A stretch of 64,000 nt of DNA from NCBI GenBank assembly GCA_022791975.1, contig JAAWAC010000001.1, positions 1-64,000 of the forward strand, written 5' to 3'. The notes beneath the pieces are model-generated. The model was not told the DNA's origin, did not search any database, and saw only the letters and a list, made by a program, of their open reading frames with translations. The translations under genes were made by a program, and so were the position numbers. Source of the stretch: Lachnospiraceae bacterium (GTDB taxonomy: Bacteria > Bacillota > Clostridia > Lachnospirales > Lachnospiraceae). Below, piece after piece: positions 18,057 to 27,309 of this stretch (position 1 is its first letter; each line of letters begins with the position of its first letter).

Positions 18057-18752
18057 TTACAAATTTTTACAGAGAGACAGATACTCCTCTTTTCGATTTC
18101 TGGCATGAGCGTCCATCGCTTCCCAGGCCATCTGGGCATTGTGGTTATCCACAGCTTCAATAAGCCTCCGATGATATTTGAATCCTGCCGAGGAGCCAAT
18201 GGTAATATACATTTCATAAATTGTCATCTCCAGAGGGGAGCTTAGGATTGTATAGGTTTGCATAACCAGGGAATTTCCTGTCATCTGGGCAAGCTTCAGA
18301 TGAAACTGTTTATCCAGAGATGCCATTTTTTCAAAGTCATCCTTAGACGCCTCCAGTTCATCCTGAATCCGTTGCAGCTCTTCCACATCCTCAGCCACCG
18401 CCTGTCTTGCAGCCATGGCAGCAATATCGTTTTCCATAATACAGCAGAAATCCAGCACTTCTAAGAGATCCTTCTTATTCAGCTTTGACCGCATTATGCC
18501 GTTAATATACAATCCGGTATCCTGTTGTTTCACAAAAGAACCTGCCCCCAGCCGCACCTCAATCAAACCATAATCCGCCAGACTGCGCAAAGCCTGACGT
18601 ACTGTACTGCGGCTAACATGAAAAATACCTGCCAGCTCTGTCTCAGAGGGAATCTTCTCCCCTACCTTCCATTTTCCGGCTAAAATGTTATTCTTCAGCT
18701 GTTCAAATACCTGTTTTGTTATATTTACTTTTCTAATCGGTTCCAGTGCCAT
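18057..18752 (-). CDS. GntR/FadR-family transcriptional regulator (first TRAP cluster)
   Basis: About 231 residues. An N-terminal winged helix (residues about 10-75, with IPSETELAGIFHVSRSTVRQAL as the recognition region) is followed by an all-helical FCD ligand domain with the usual metal-binding Asp/His pattern (for example DKQFHLKLAQMTGN). It probably senses the substrate or product of the adjacent amidohydrolase/TRAP operon. ATG at 18752 follows GAGGG; the frame's first ATG at 18764 overlaps that site. It is separated from the amidohydrolase gene by a terminator and has its own promoter. Confidence 0.92.
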   Translation of the reverse strand: MALEPIRKVNITKQVFEQLKNNILAGKWKVGEKIPSETELAGIFHVSRSTVRQALRSLADYGLIEVRLGAGSFVKQQDTGLYINGIMRSKLNKKDLLEVLDFCCIMENDIAAMAARQAVAEDVEELQRIQDELEASKDDFEKMASLDKQFHLKLAQMTGNSLVMQTYTILSSPLEMTIYEMYITIGSSAGFKYHRRLIEAVDNHNAQMAWEAMDAHARNRKEEYLSLCKNL

Positions 18753-18821
18753 ATATGCCCTCATTTCTACTTTCCTTTATCCTGCAAACCTCTATTCCAG
18801 AGATTGCCATTACAAGACGTA

Positions 18822-18851
18822 TTATAAACGAAACCACCGGAAAAGTCTAAT
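18822..18851 (-). promoter_or_regulatory. Probable promoter of the first gntR gene
   Basis: TATAAT (18822-18827) with a weak -35 TTAGAC (18846-18851) at 18 bases; the spacer runs through the 3' arm of the preceding terminator. Confidence 0.45.
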
Positions 18852-18872
18852 TGTATTTCTTTTCCGGTGGTC
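18834..18872 (-). terminator. Terminator after the amidohydrolase gene
   Basis: 13-bp stem: ACCACCGGAAAAG with CTTTTCCGGTGGT, followed on the minus strand by TTCGTTTAT. It starts 13 bases after the amidohydrolase stop. Confidence 0.7.
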
Positions 18873-18884
18873 CTGCAGATTTTT

Positions 18885-20036
18885 TTAGAAAGTATAGTCA
18901 ATCCTTCTGTATGCCAGACGACCGGCCTTCCAAGTCATAACCGGGACAAAAAGCTTATCCGCAGGCATATCATTGCCCACCATATCATGAAAAATCATAG
19001 GCTTCTCAAGCAGCTGCATAATCGCCACATCAGCCATAGCTCCCGGTTTCAACGTGCCAATTTGGTCTTCCAGATGCATCAATTTTGCCGGTGTTGCCGT
19101 GGTTGCGCCAATGACATCCAGCAGCTCCATGCCTCCAGCCAAATATTCCGACATGGTATAGGGCAACCCAAACAAATTCTTTCTGTAAATGCTGTGGGTC
19201 ACCACATCTGTGCTGATAATATCCGGAAGAAATCCCTGGGCAATGGCCTTTTGCATCACAGAAAGACTGTGATTCTTTCTGCCGGAGGCGCCGTCAAAGA
19301 TCACCCCTCGGTCTCTGGCCTCCCTGACGCAATCCTGGACCCTGCCATTCTCATCTAAAATGCTGTACTCTCCCTGGGACTGAAAGCAATGACAGAGAAT
19401 ATCATTTTGGTGAAGTCTGGAAAGAATATCCTGGTAGGGCGATTCCGGCCAGACTGCATGGCAGCATACGGGGAGATGAAATTTCTCTCCCAGCTTTCGA
19501 GCCTCATCCAGAGGAATCAGCCCCAGTTCCTTGGAAAAGAAATGTCCGATTCGGCATTTAAAGCCTAAAATCAAATCCCCATAGCGCTCCATCAAATATT
19601 CCAGCCTTTTGTGGTCAATATTCTCCGGCTCCATGTTTTCAAAATACTGCTCTGTAATAATTCCTGTGGCAGTAATATTGAGGAATGCCCGCATGGTAAT
19701 CCATGCAGCGTAAATATTATCGTGTACCAGGGACTCAAAATTACAGGAACCTCCGGACCCGGCATCCACCGCAGAGGTAACGCCATTTGGCAGCGTATAC
19801 AGATCCGGGTGCAAGCCAACATCACTGTTGCGATATCCCAGGTGGGTATGAAAATCAATCAATCCAGGCAGTACCAGAAGCCCGGAGGCATCAATAACTT
19901 CATCCACCTCCGCCTTATCTGGCTCTTCCGGCGCCGGCATAATCTTGCTGTTATAGATCCAGACGTCTCTGATCTCGTCGATGCCTTGCCCTGCGTCCAA
20001 GACACGTCCATGTTTAATGAGAAAATCATACTTCAT
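18885..20036 (-). CDS. Amidohydrolase/deacetylase-family metallohydrolase (dihydroorotase-like)
   Basis: About 383 residues. The TIM-barrel amidohydrolase motif is present: LVLPGLIDFHTHLG near residues 55-70 (metal-binding H-x-H). Lys in LILGFKCRIG is the likely carbamylated metal bridge, and later metal ligands fall at CCHAV, CHCF and the Asp of STDVVTH. The family (EF_0837/AHA_3915-like) includes enzymes acting on cyclic amides or N-acyl compounds. Coupled to the TRAP genes, it probably acts on the imported compound. The start at 20036 has AGGAGCG upstream; a longer frame overlaps dctP. Confidence 0.88.
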   Translation of the reverse strand: MKYDFLIKHGRVLDAGQGIDEIRDVWIYNSKIMPAPEEPDKAEVDEVIDASGLLVLPGLIDFHTHLGYRNSDVGLHPDLYTLPNGVTSAVDAGSGGSCNFESLVHDNIYAAWITMRAFLNITATGIITEQYFENMEPENIDHKRLEYLMERYGDLILGFKCRIGHFFSKELGLIPLDEARKLGEKFHLPVCCHAVWPESPYQDILSRLHQNDILCHCFQSQGEYSILDENGRVQDCVREARDRGVIFDGASGRKNHSLSVMQKAIAQGFLPDIISTDVVTHSIYRKNLFGLPYTMSEYLAGGMELLDVIGATTATPAKLMHLEDQIGTLKPGAMADVAIMQLLEKPMIFHDMVGNDMPADKLFVPVMTWKAGRLAYRRIDYTF

Positions 20037-20049
20037 TTTTCTATCGCTC

Positions 20050-21141
20050 CTATTGTTTCTGTGCATTCTCTACTTCGGACAGAAGAAGATCTACCAGATC
20101 AGCGCCTACCTGGTCTCTGATTTGATCATAAACACTTGAAGCGGCCTCTCCCATCTGTGCAAGTACCTCATCAGACAGATCGATAATCTCACAACCATAC
20201 TCTTCTACAACCTTTTCTTTTTCTGCCTCTCTCTTATCCGCGCACTCACGGGCATACTGATGAGCCTCCACAGCACACGTATCCACCAGCTCCTGAATCT
20301 CCGCCGGCAATGCGTCATAGCTTGCCTTGCTTCCGATCATCTCCAGCATATGAACCATATGGTTGGTGTTGATAATATACTTCTGCGGCTCATACAGCTT
20401 GTTGGCTACCACAAGGTCAATGGGATTCTCCTGGGCATCCAAAGTTCCCTGCTGTAAGGACATGTAGAGCTCGCTGAAATCCATGGGAGTGGGGTTAGCT
20501 CCCAGAGCACTCCAGAATGCAATGTGATTGGAATTCTCCATAACACGAATCTTAATGCCCGCAAAATCATCCATCGTCTCGACTTTTTTATTGGATGTCA
20601 TAATTCGGTACTCATCGTCTGCATAGGCAAACAGCTTGATACCTGCTTTTTCGTAGGCCGGCTTCAGCTCGTCCAGAATCTTGCCATCAAACACGGCTCT
20701 TGCCGTCTCAATATCCGGATATACATTTGCCATGTCAAAAATCGCCACCTCCGGCACAAAGTCCACCAAGGTACCTGTATTGCCAATGCAGAAATCTACG
20801 GAGCCGGCAATCACACCCTCTGTCAGCTCCCGGTCTCCACCCAGCTGGCCATTCTCATACAGATCAATCTGTACCTGGCCATTGCTGCGTTCTTCCATAA
20901 GCTCCTTGAATTTAGCAGCCAACTCGTGATTTACACTGTCCTCCGCCGTGTTGGTTGCAACGGAAAGCACATAGGCAGCCTCTCCTCCCTCAGAGGGAGC
21001 CTCCGGCTCTGCTGCCTCCTCTTCCTGCTCTACAGGCGCCGGATCGGTATTGGTGTCGCTTCCGGAGGAGGAGCCACATCCCCCCACCATCACTCCCACC
21101 ATGGTCAGACATAATACAAGGCTTACAAGCTTTCTTTTCAT
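20050..21141 (-). CDS. dctP: TRAP transporter solute-binding lipoprotein DctP (cluster 1)
   Basis: A 363-residue extracytoplasmic binding protein. A lipoprotein signal peptide ends at the lipobox VGGCGSS (Cys at about residue 22), and an acidic, low-complexity linker follows. The DctP fold shows KIRVMENSNHIAFWSALGANPTPM, where the conserved Arg pairs with a carboxylate of the ligand. Together with DctQ and DctM it imports an organic acid using an ion gradient. Third gene of dctQ-dctM-dctP-amidohydrolase. Confidence 0.95.
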   Translation of the reverse strand: MKRKLVSLVLCLTMVGVMVGGCGSSSGSDTNTDPAPVEQEEEAAEPEAPSEGGEAAYVLSVATNTAEDSVNHELAAKFKELMEERSNGQVQIDLYENGQLGGDRELTEGVIAGSVDFCIGNTGTLVDFVPEVAIFDMANVYPDIETARAVFDGKILDELKPAYEKAGIKLFAYADDEYRIMTSNKKVETMDDFAGIKIRVMENSNHIAFWSALGANPTPMDFSELYMSLQQGTLDAQENPIDLVVANKLYEPQKYIINTNHMVHMLEMIGSKASYDALPAEIQELVDTCAVEAHQYARECADKREAEKEKVVEEYGCEIIDLSDEVLAQMGEAASSVYDQIRDQVGADLVDLLLSEVENAQKQ

Positions 21142-21226
21142 ATTCTTTCCTCCACTTCTATAGATTTGGTTTTATTGTGATAAACCGACAGGCCAATGTG
21201 TGTTCCTGCCGCTAAATCCTATGTTG

Positions 21227-22516
21227 TCAAATCAACGCAAGGCTGATGGCCGGAATAAAGGTAATCAAAAGCAGGGCAATCAGAAAAGCGGCTATAAAAG
21301 GCAAAACCTTTTTGGCAATATCCATTACCGGAAGCTTTGTCAGATTGCTGGCCACAAATAAATTGACACCCATGGGCGGGGTTACAAATCCAATGGCCAG
21401 GTTCACCACCATGATAATACCAAAGTGCACCGGATTTACTCCCAGAGAGCTTGCAATGGGCAGCATAATGGGGCAAAACACCAGAATAGCCGGGGCTGTA
21501 TCCATGATCATACCTACTACCAGCAAAATACAGTTGAATATAAGAAGCACCACAAATTTGGACTCAAATGTGCCTAAAATAGCCGTTCCAACGGTCTCGG
21601 CAACCTTCATCAGAGTAATCACACGTCCGAAAGCAACCGCAGAGGAAATCACAAACAGGATGGGACCATAGGTTACAACTCCCTCATAAATAATCCCCGG
21701 AAGATCCTGTACACGTAATGTCTTATAGATAAACAGACTGATAAACAATGCATAAAATATGGAGATGGTAGCAGCCTCTGTGGGAGAAGCAATTCCCCCA
21801 TAAATACATCCCAGAATAATCACCGGAGTGATCAACGCCCAAATACTTTCCTTCAAGAGATGGAAAAACCCGTTGGCGCGGACCTCCTGATATTTTTTTT
21901 GAATCAGCTCTTTGTCCTCGCCATTTTTCTTACAGTAGAAATAGGAATAGAGCATCAGGAAGCCTGCAATGACAAACCCAGGAAGCACTCCGGCTATAAA
22001 CATATTGGCAATGGATACATTGGCCGAATTGCTGTATACAATAAACGGGATACTGGGAGGAATAATTACTCCCAGTCCGCCAGATACTGCTACTAGTGCC
22101 GTAGAAAACAGCATATCGTAGCCTACACTTGTTAAAAAGGGAATGCACATGGAGCCTACGGCCGCCGTGGTTGCAGGACCCGAGCCAGAGATAGCTCCGT
22201 AAAACAGACAGGTAATCACAACCGCACAGGGGAGTCCTGCCGTTTTGTTGCCAATAAAATAAGCAAATATGTTAAAGATTTTATCCGAGATCTTTCCTTT
22301 TGCCATAATGACGCCAGCCAGCATAAACAGAGGAATTGCCAGCAGCGGAAAGCTGTCCAGGCCACTTACCATACTTCTCACTGCTGCGTCCGCCGTATAA
22401 GGAAATTTATCTGCCATCAGGGACGGGAGCATAGCCATGGAAGAAAACACAAAGCACACCGGAGTTCCAATGATAAGCAATCCAGCAAAAATCAGAAAAA
22501 ACAGACCGATTGACAT
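21227..22516 (-). CDS. dctM: TRAP transporter large permease DctM (cluster 1)
   Basis: A 429-residue membrane protein with about 12 helices, the ion-coupled translocation subunit. DctM hallmarks are visible: FPLLAIPLFMLAGVIM, GAISGSGPATTAAVGS and GLGVIIPPSIPFIVYS. It is one base from the end of dctQ, so the two are co-translated. Confidence 0.96.
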   Translation of the reverse strand: MSIGLFFLIFAGLLIIGTPVCFVFSSMAMLPSLMADKFPYTADAAVRSMVSGLDSFPLLAIPLFMLAGVIMAKGKISDKIFNIFAYFIGNKTAGLPCAVVITCLFYGAISGSGPATTAAVGSMCIPFLTSVGYDMLFSTALVAVSGGLGVIIPPSIPFIVYSNSANVSIANMFIAGVLPGFVIAGFLMLYSYFYCKKNGEDKELIQKKYQEVRANGFFHLLKESIWALITPVIILGCIYGGIASPTEAATISIFYALFISLFIYKTLRVQDLPGIIYEGVVTYGPILFVISSAVAFGRVITLMKVAETVGTAILGTFESKFVVLLIFNCILLVVGMIMDTAPAILVFCPIMLPIASSLGVNPVHFGIIMVVNLAIGFVTPPMGVNLFVASNLTKLPVMDIAKKVLPFIAAFLIALLLITFIPAISLALI

Positions 22517-22517
22517 C

Positions 22518-22991
22518 TTAACTTTCCTCCTTTCTCTTCATAAATAAGAAGACCAAATGCTCTGCTAACCGAATGATGGCTAAAAGGAAGCCTATAGCCG
22601 GTCCCATATATACAATCCACATGGGAAGCTTCATAGCTGCACTGGTTTGGCCACTGGCCATGGCTTTCTGTACAATCAGAATCGCATTCTTGAATAATAT
22701 GGATACTACTGCAAGACTGATCAGGGAAGTAATCACATCCAATAGCTTTTTCAATTTTTCAGGAAGGAACAAAAGCAGCGTGTCAATTTTGATGATCGTG
22801 CCCTTCTTGATCACAAAGCTGATGGTGATAAAGCCTGTCCAAACATACAGATAACGACACAGTTCTTCACTCCAGGTGAGGGAATTGTTGAACAGATACC
22901 GGGCAATTACCTGTAGTCCAGATACGCAGACCAGGATAGTCAACAAGATACATAAAATGACTTCTTCCAGATTCTTATACGCCTTTTTCAT
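22518..22991 (-). CDS. dctQ: TRAP transporter small permease DctQ (cluster 1)
   Basis: About 157 residues and four membrane helices, with the family core NNSLTWSEELCRYLYVWTGF. It starts at ATG 22991 with AAAGGAG five bases upstream; a GTG five codons earlier is less likely. First gene of the TRAP operon. Confidence 0.94.
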   Translation of the reverse strand: MKKAYKNLEEVILCILLTILVCVSGLQVIARYLFNNSLTWSEELCRYLYVWTGFITISFVIKKGTIIKIDTLLLFLPEKLKKLLDVITSLISLAVVSILFKNAILIVQKAMASGQTSAAMKLPMWIVYMGPAIGFLLAIIRLAEHLVFLFMKRKEES

Positions 22992-23013
22992 ACATTCTCC
23001 TTTCACGAACCAT

Positions 23014-23047
23014 TCTGTCTGTCGGTCGATGTCAGTTGTCAGACAGA
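23014..23047 (-). promoter_or_regulatory. Inverted repeat upstream of dctQ (candidate operator)
   Basis: TCTGTCTG (23014-23021) and CAGACAGA (23040-23047) form an 8-bp dyad with an 18-base spacer. The right half holds TTGTCAGACAG (23036-23046), one mismatch from the FadR-type consensus TNGTNNNACNA. A TATAAT-like -10 sits farther upstream at 23097-23102 without a clear -35. Confidence 0.4.
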
Positions 23048-23157
23048 TTTAATGTAAGAATATCCTATCATATCACTGAAAAAAGAACAAGTGACAATTA
23101 TACTAAATTATTATGCGTAAATTTGTGCAGGTTTTATAACTCTTTCTACAATAAAAT

Positions 23158-23197
23158 CCCCTCTGGATGGAAAAGCTTTCTCTTCCATCCAGAGGGG
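23158..23197 (-). terminator. Terminator of the MacAB-like operon
   Basis: 15-bp perfect stem CCCCTCTGGATGGAA / TTCCATCCAGAGGGG, followed on the minus strand by ATTTTATT. Confidence 0.85.
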
Positions 23198-23226
23198 ATT
23201 GATCTAATTTCAATTTTTCCCGTTCT

Positions 23227-24453
23227 CTAAGTCCTTCTCAATGCCTCAATGGGGCTCATCTTGGCCGCCTTCCTGGCGGGATAGATGCCGAAGAAAATAC
23301 CCACACAGGAGGAGAACAGAGTCGTAAGCAAAATGGTGGAGATACTGGTTTTTGGCTCGATGTTCAGCACCGGCAGGGAACAGATTCCCTTGGCTCCCAG
23401 TATTCCCAGGCCAATCCCGATGATTCCGCCCAGTGCCGTGATAATGGCGGATTCCGCCAGAAACTGCATCATAATGGAGCCGGTCCGGGCTCCCAGGGCC
23501 TTTCGAATGCCGATTTCCCGGGTTCGCTCTGTGACGGACACCAGCATAATATTCATGACTCCGATTCCTCCTACCAGGAGGGCAATGGCAGCCACAAAGG
23601 AAATAAAGGCTGTGAGCATATCCAACATCTCCGTGATGGACGCAATCTGGCTCTCCGCATCCTCCACATAAAATTTCTCCTGGCCCTCCACATGATAGCG
23701 CCGCTCCAGCAGCTGTACAATCTCCTGCCCTACCGCAGCCCCGCCATAGCCCGTTTCACAGATCACATAAACTCCGTAAAACTCATCCAGAATATAGCCG
23801 AAGGCATAGTTTGCAGTATAGGGCATATAGAAGGTCACCCGATCCGTATTGTACATCATGGCCGAGGTCAGGCCCCCTTCGCTCTGCTTCTCCGCGTAGA
23901 CCCCTATAATGGTAATTTCCTGGGTAATATCATAGATGGTGGCCTCCACCGTCATTCCTACCACATCGTCGGTTCCGAAAAGCTTGCGGGCGTCATTTTC
24001 TCCCACCACGGCTACCAGGTTCATGGCCTCCACATCTGCGGCTGTAAAATAACGGCCATATTTCATTTCCGGATTATGGGTATATTTTAATCCTTCCGTG
24101 CCGGTGGAGACCGACAGCACAAATTCTCCCCTGGAAGTGACCAGCCGTCCCTGCATGCTGTCTGCGGGAGTAGCTCCCTTAACTCCCTCGATGTTTTCCT
24201 CAACGGCCTTGAGATCCTCTACGGTCAGATAAATCTGTTCACTGTCACTGTAGGCGCCGCTGATAAAGATCTGGCCTCCGGCAATGGCATTGAGCTCGTC
24301 GCTAATGGAGCTTTTTGCCCCCTGACCGATGGACATAATCATAATAACCGAGGAAATGCCGATGATAATGCCCAGCATGGTCAGGATGGAACGTCCCTTA
24401 TTGGCCCTGATATTGTCGATGGCCATTTTCACATATTCCAATAACTGCGCCAT
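23227..24453 (-). CDS. MacB-type ABC transporter permease
   Basis: A 408-residue type VII ABC permease: one N-terminal helix (after NIRANKGRSILTMLGIIIG), a large extracytoplasmic MacB_PCD domain (residues about 45-260), then three helices with the FtsX/MacB block RTREIGIRKALGAR. It does not itself transport across the membrane core but couples ATP use to export with its adaptor. The order is ATPase, adaptor, permease. ATG follows the adaptor stop by two bases. Confidence 0.95.
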   Translation of the reverse strand: MAQLLEYVKMAIDNIRANKGRSILTMLGIIIGISSVIMIMSIGQGAKSSISDELNAIAGGQIFISGAYSDSEQIYLTVEDLKAVEENIEGVKGATPADSMQGRLVTSRGEFVLSVSTGTEGLKYTHNPEMKYGRYFTAADVEAMNLVAVVGENDARKLFGTDDVVGMTVEATIYDITQEITIIGVYAEKQSEGGLTSAMMYNTDRVTFYMPYTANYAFGYILDEFYGVYVICETGYGGAAVGQEIVQLLERRYHVEGQEKFYVEDAESQIASITEMLDMLTAFISFVAAIALLVGGIGVMNIMLVSVTERTREIGIRKALGARTGSIMMQFLAESAIITALGGIIGIGLGILGAKGICSLPVLNIEPKTSISTILLTTLFSSCVGIFFGIYPARKAAKMSPIEALRRT

Positions 24454-24455
24454 AC

Positions 24456-26354
24456 CTATCCCTCCACGGCCATAACCTGCATGCCCTCTTCAATGATCAT
24501 TCCGCCGCTGTGGACAACCTTATCGCCAAATTCCAGACCGGAGACAATTTCCACCATGGTATCGGAAGCCAGACCGGTTTCCACATTTTTCTTCACGATA
24601 ATGCCATTTTCCACCACATAGCAGAAGCTTCCCTCCTGCCCTGTATTCACCGTCTCCACCGGAACCATCAGCACGTCCTTGGCCTGGTTTCCCAATACGG
24701 ATACATTGGCCTCCAGACCCAAATAGACATTTTCGTCCGGATTGTCGATTTTTACCCGAGCCTTTACCACCGGGGTTCCTTTTTCGTTCTTTTCCGCCAG
24801 ACGGCTCAGCCTTGTGACGGTCCCTGTGTACTCCCGTCCCGCCATGGTGATGGTGGCCGTCTGCCCTTCCTCCATCTTTTCCAGGTCGTACCGGGTCACA
24901 TTCATCTCCACCATCACATCCTCATTGCTGGCAACGGTAAACAGCTGGCCGCCCTGAACCACCGGGCCACCCTCCACGACACTCACGGAGGTCACCACGC
25001 CGGAATATTCCGCCACAATGCCGTTTCTGCCCTTCTCCACCTGCTCCTTGGTAATGGTGGCATTGAGCACATTCAAATCCTGGTTGGTTGACAGCTGGGC
25101 CCGGGCGGCTCCCGTCAGCTGGGCTGCCTCGGAGGAAGACTGAATTCCCTTTTCCTTAGCCAGGTTTTCATTGAAATCCGCCAAACTCTCGTTGGCCTCC
25201 CGCAGCCGCTTCTCGTAATCAGAAAGCTTGCTATTTACTTCATTGAAGTAATCCTGCTCCACCTTTACATCCGCTTTGGCCTTTTCCACCTGTTTATTGA
25301 CTGTATCCAGCGCCTGCTGGGCAGCAGCCACCTCTGCCCGGGCTGCCTCCAGGGCCGCTTCATCCCCTGCTCCTGTATCCGGATCGGAATTGTTTGGAGG
25401 TGTGGGATCCCCCTGGCCATCTGTACCGCCTGTCGTTGTAGTATCCGGGCCAGCCGCACCCGGATTTGTAGCGTCAGGACTCGCTGGATTGGTCGGTGTC
25501 TGCCCCCCCTGCTGTTCCTCCAAAGCCTTTAAATCCGCCTGGGCCTTTTCCAGTCTGTCCTGGGCTGCGATCTGCTCTTCTTCCAGCTCAGCCTGAATTC
25601 CCTGCTTGGCTGCCAGCGTCTGGGTGGACTCCGCCTGCTTGGCTGACCACTCATTGACACGATTATTCAGATGATCTACCGAGTCCTCGGTGTCATCCAC
25701 CTGCTGCTCCAGAATCCCGATATCATGGGTAGAACGATTATACTCGGATCTATTTTCATTGTCCCGGGTAATGGCATCCTGATAGCCGTATGTACCGGCC
25801 TGACCGGTAAGCTCTGCCTGATCATACAGGTGTTCAAGCTCCCGGGCATCATAGGTCAGCAGCACGTCTCCCCGCTCCACGGTGTCTCCCACCTGGAGGC
25901 TACAGCTATCCACAGTGGCTCCCACAGGAGAGAAATAGGAGGTCTCAATCTCAGAGCTCACAGTACCGCTTCCGGAAATGGTCTGGGATACATCTCCCTT
26001 GACAACATCCGTCACCACCACCATGGGCAGCTGTTCTCCTGCCAGCATTTTAGGCAGAATCATCCAAGCCAGCACCACAACCACCACAACACCTATGATA
26101 ATACGCTTCTTGCGCTTCTTTTTCTGCTCCTTGGTGAGAGGGGTTTTCTCTTTCTTGGGAGGCTTTTCCTTCCTGGGCTTCTCCTCCCCGGATTTGCCAA
26201 ATCCCCATCTCTTTTCTCCCGAATCATTCTGGCCTCCCTGGCCCTCCTTCTTTTTGCCAAAAAAGAAGAGATGTCTCTTTTTCCCCGGCTCCTCATCCCG
26301 GAGATCCCTTTCGTTTTCCCACTCTTTTGCAGGACTTTCTACCATCATTGTCAT
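24456..26354 (-). CDS. MacA/HlyD-type adaptor protein with long coiled-coil insert
   Basis: A 632-residue membrane-fusion protein, longer than usual (about 400). A basic cytoplasmic N-terminus of about 85 residues (KEKTPLTKEQKKKRKKR) precedes one membrane anchor (IIIGVVVVVVLAWMILP). A lipoyl half, a long coiled-coil hairpin (about 200-420), the second lipoyl half and a beta-barrel domain follow. The tip of the hairpin holds a Gly/Pro/Thr-rich linker of about 50 residues (from GGQTPTNPASP). In a single-membrane bacterium it probably works with the MacB-like permease in peptide or lipid export. Confidence 0.92.
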   Translation of the reverse strand: MTMMVESPAKEWENERDLRDEEPGKKRHLFFFGKKKEGQGGQNDSGEKRWGFGKSGEEKPRKEKPPKKEKTPLTKEQKKKRKKRIIIGVVVVVVLAWMILPKMLAGEQLPMVVVTDVVKGDVSQTISGSGTVSSEIETSYFSPVGATVDSCSLQVGDTVERGDVLLTYDARELEHLYDQAELTGQAGTYGYQDAITRDNENRSEYNRSTHDIGILEQQVDDTEDSVDHLNNRVNEWSAKQAESTQTLAAKQGIQAELEEEQIAAQDRLEKAQADLKALEEQQGGQTPTNPASPDATNPGAAGPDTTTTGGTDGQGDPTPPNNSDPDTGAGDEAALEAARAEVAAAQQALDTVNKQVEKAKADVKVEQDYFNEVNSKLSDYEKRLREANESLADFNENLAKEKGIQSSSEAAQLTGAARAQLSTNQDLNVLNATITKEQVEKGRNGIVAEYSGVVTSVSVVEGGPVVQGGQLFTVASNEDVMVEMNVTRYDLEKMEEGQTATITMAGREYTGTVTRLSRLAEKNEKGTPVVKARVKIDNPDENVYLGLEANVSVLGNQAKDVLMVPVETVNTGQEGSFCYVVENGIIVKKNVETGLASDTMVEIVSGLEFGDKVVHSGGMIIEEGMQVMAVEG

Positions 26355-26378
26355 AACTTCCCCTTTTCTCTCTACTAT

Positions 26379-27074
26379 TTAAAACACAATGTCATTGATA
26401 TAATCTTCTTCAACCCGGCCGTCCCGAATTCGAATCACCCGCTTGGCCTGGGCTGCAATATCATTGTCATGGGTAATCAGTATTACGGTCCGCCCTTCCT
26501 TGTGAAGCTCCTTTAAAATCTGCAAAATTTCCTTGCTGGAGGCCGAATCCAGATTTCCCGTGGGCTCATCCGCCAAAATTACCGGCGGCTTGGCCGCGAT
26601 TGCTCTGGCAATGGCTACCCTCTGCTGCTGTCCACCGGACATTTCATTGGGCCTATGGTCCATGCGGTGAGACAATCCCACCTGCCTTAGGGACTGCACA
26701 GAAAGCGCCTGCCTTTCCCGCCGGCCCACTCCCCGGTATATAAGGGGCAACTCCACATTCTCCTGGGCCGTGAGATTTCCTATCAGATTAAAGCCCTGAA
26801 AGATAAACCCGATTTCCAGATTTCGAATATCTGACTGCTCATCGTCCGTCAAGTCTGAAACGTCTTTTCCATTCAGAAAATAAGTACCGGAGGTTGGCAC
26901 ATCCAGGCAGCCCAGCATATTCATCAGTGTAGACTTTCCCGAACCTGACTGGCCGATGATGGCCACAAATTCTCCCCGATCGATGCGTAGGCTCACATGG
27001 TCCAGGGCCCGCACTTCATTTTCCCCTGGATTGTAAACCTTGCAAATGTCACTTACCTCAATCAGTGCACTCAT
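26379..27074 (-). CDS. MacB/LolD-type ABC transporter ATP-binding protein
   Basis: A 231-residue ATPase with Walker [10 protein letters not shown], signature [15 protein letters not shown], Walker [12 protein letters not shown] and the switch histidine in VILITHD. First gene of a three-gene export operon. The ribosome binding site is AGGAGGAAG. No terminator separates it from the adaptor. Confidence 0.96.
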   Translation of the reverse strand: MSALIEVSDICKVYNPGENEVRALDHVSLRIDRGEFVAIIGQSGSGKSTLMNMLGCLDVPTSGTYFLNGKDVSDLTDDEQSDIRNLEIGFIFQGFNLIGNLTAQENVELPLIYRGVGRRERQALSVQSLRQVGLSHRMDHRPNEMSGGQQQRVAIARAIAAKPPVILADEPTGNLDSASSKEILQILKELHKEGRTVILITHDNDIAAQAKRVIRIRDGRVEEDYINDIVF

Positions 27075-27309
27075 ATCTTCCTCCTATCTGTATTACTCTT
27101 TTAATACAATAACACATTTTAACAATTACGCAAGACTCTTTCGGAAATCTTAAGTATTTTTTCTAGGTTTTTTCATATCCCAATAATAGAACGATTTTTC
27201 CCTCCGCCTGCCTTCAAAATTTTTATTTTTTTGTTTTACACCCTCCACCCACTGGAAGGTCAACCTATTTTTATCATAAACATCATTTTTTTGAACAGGA
27301 GCTCTATTT

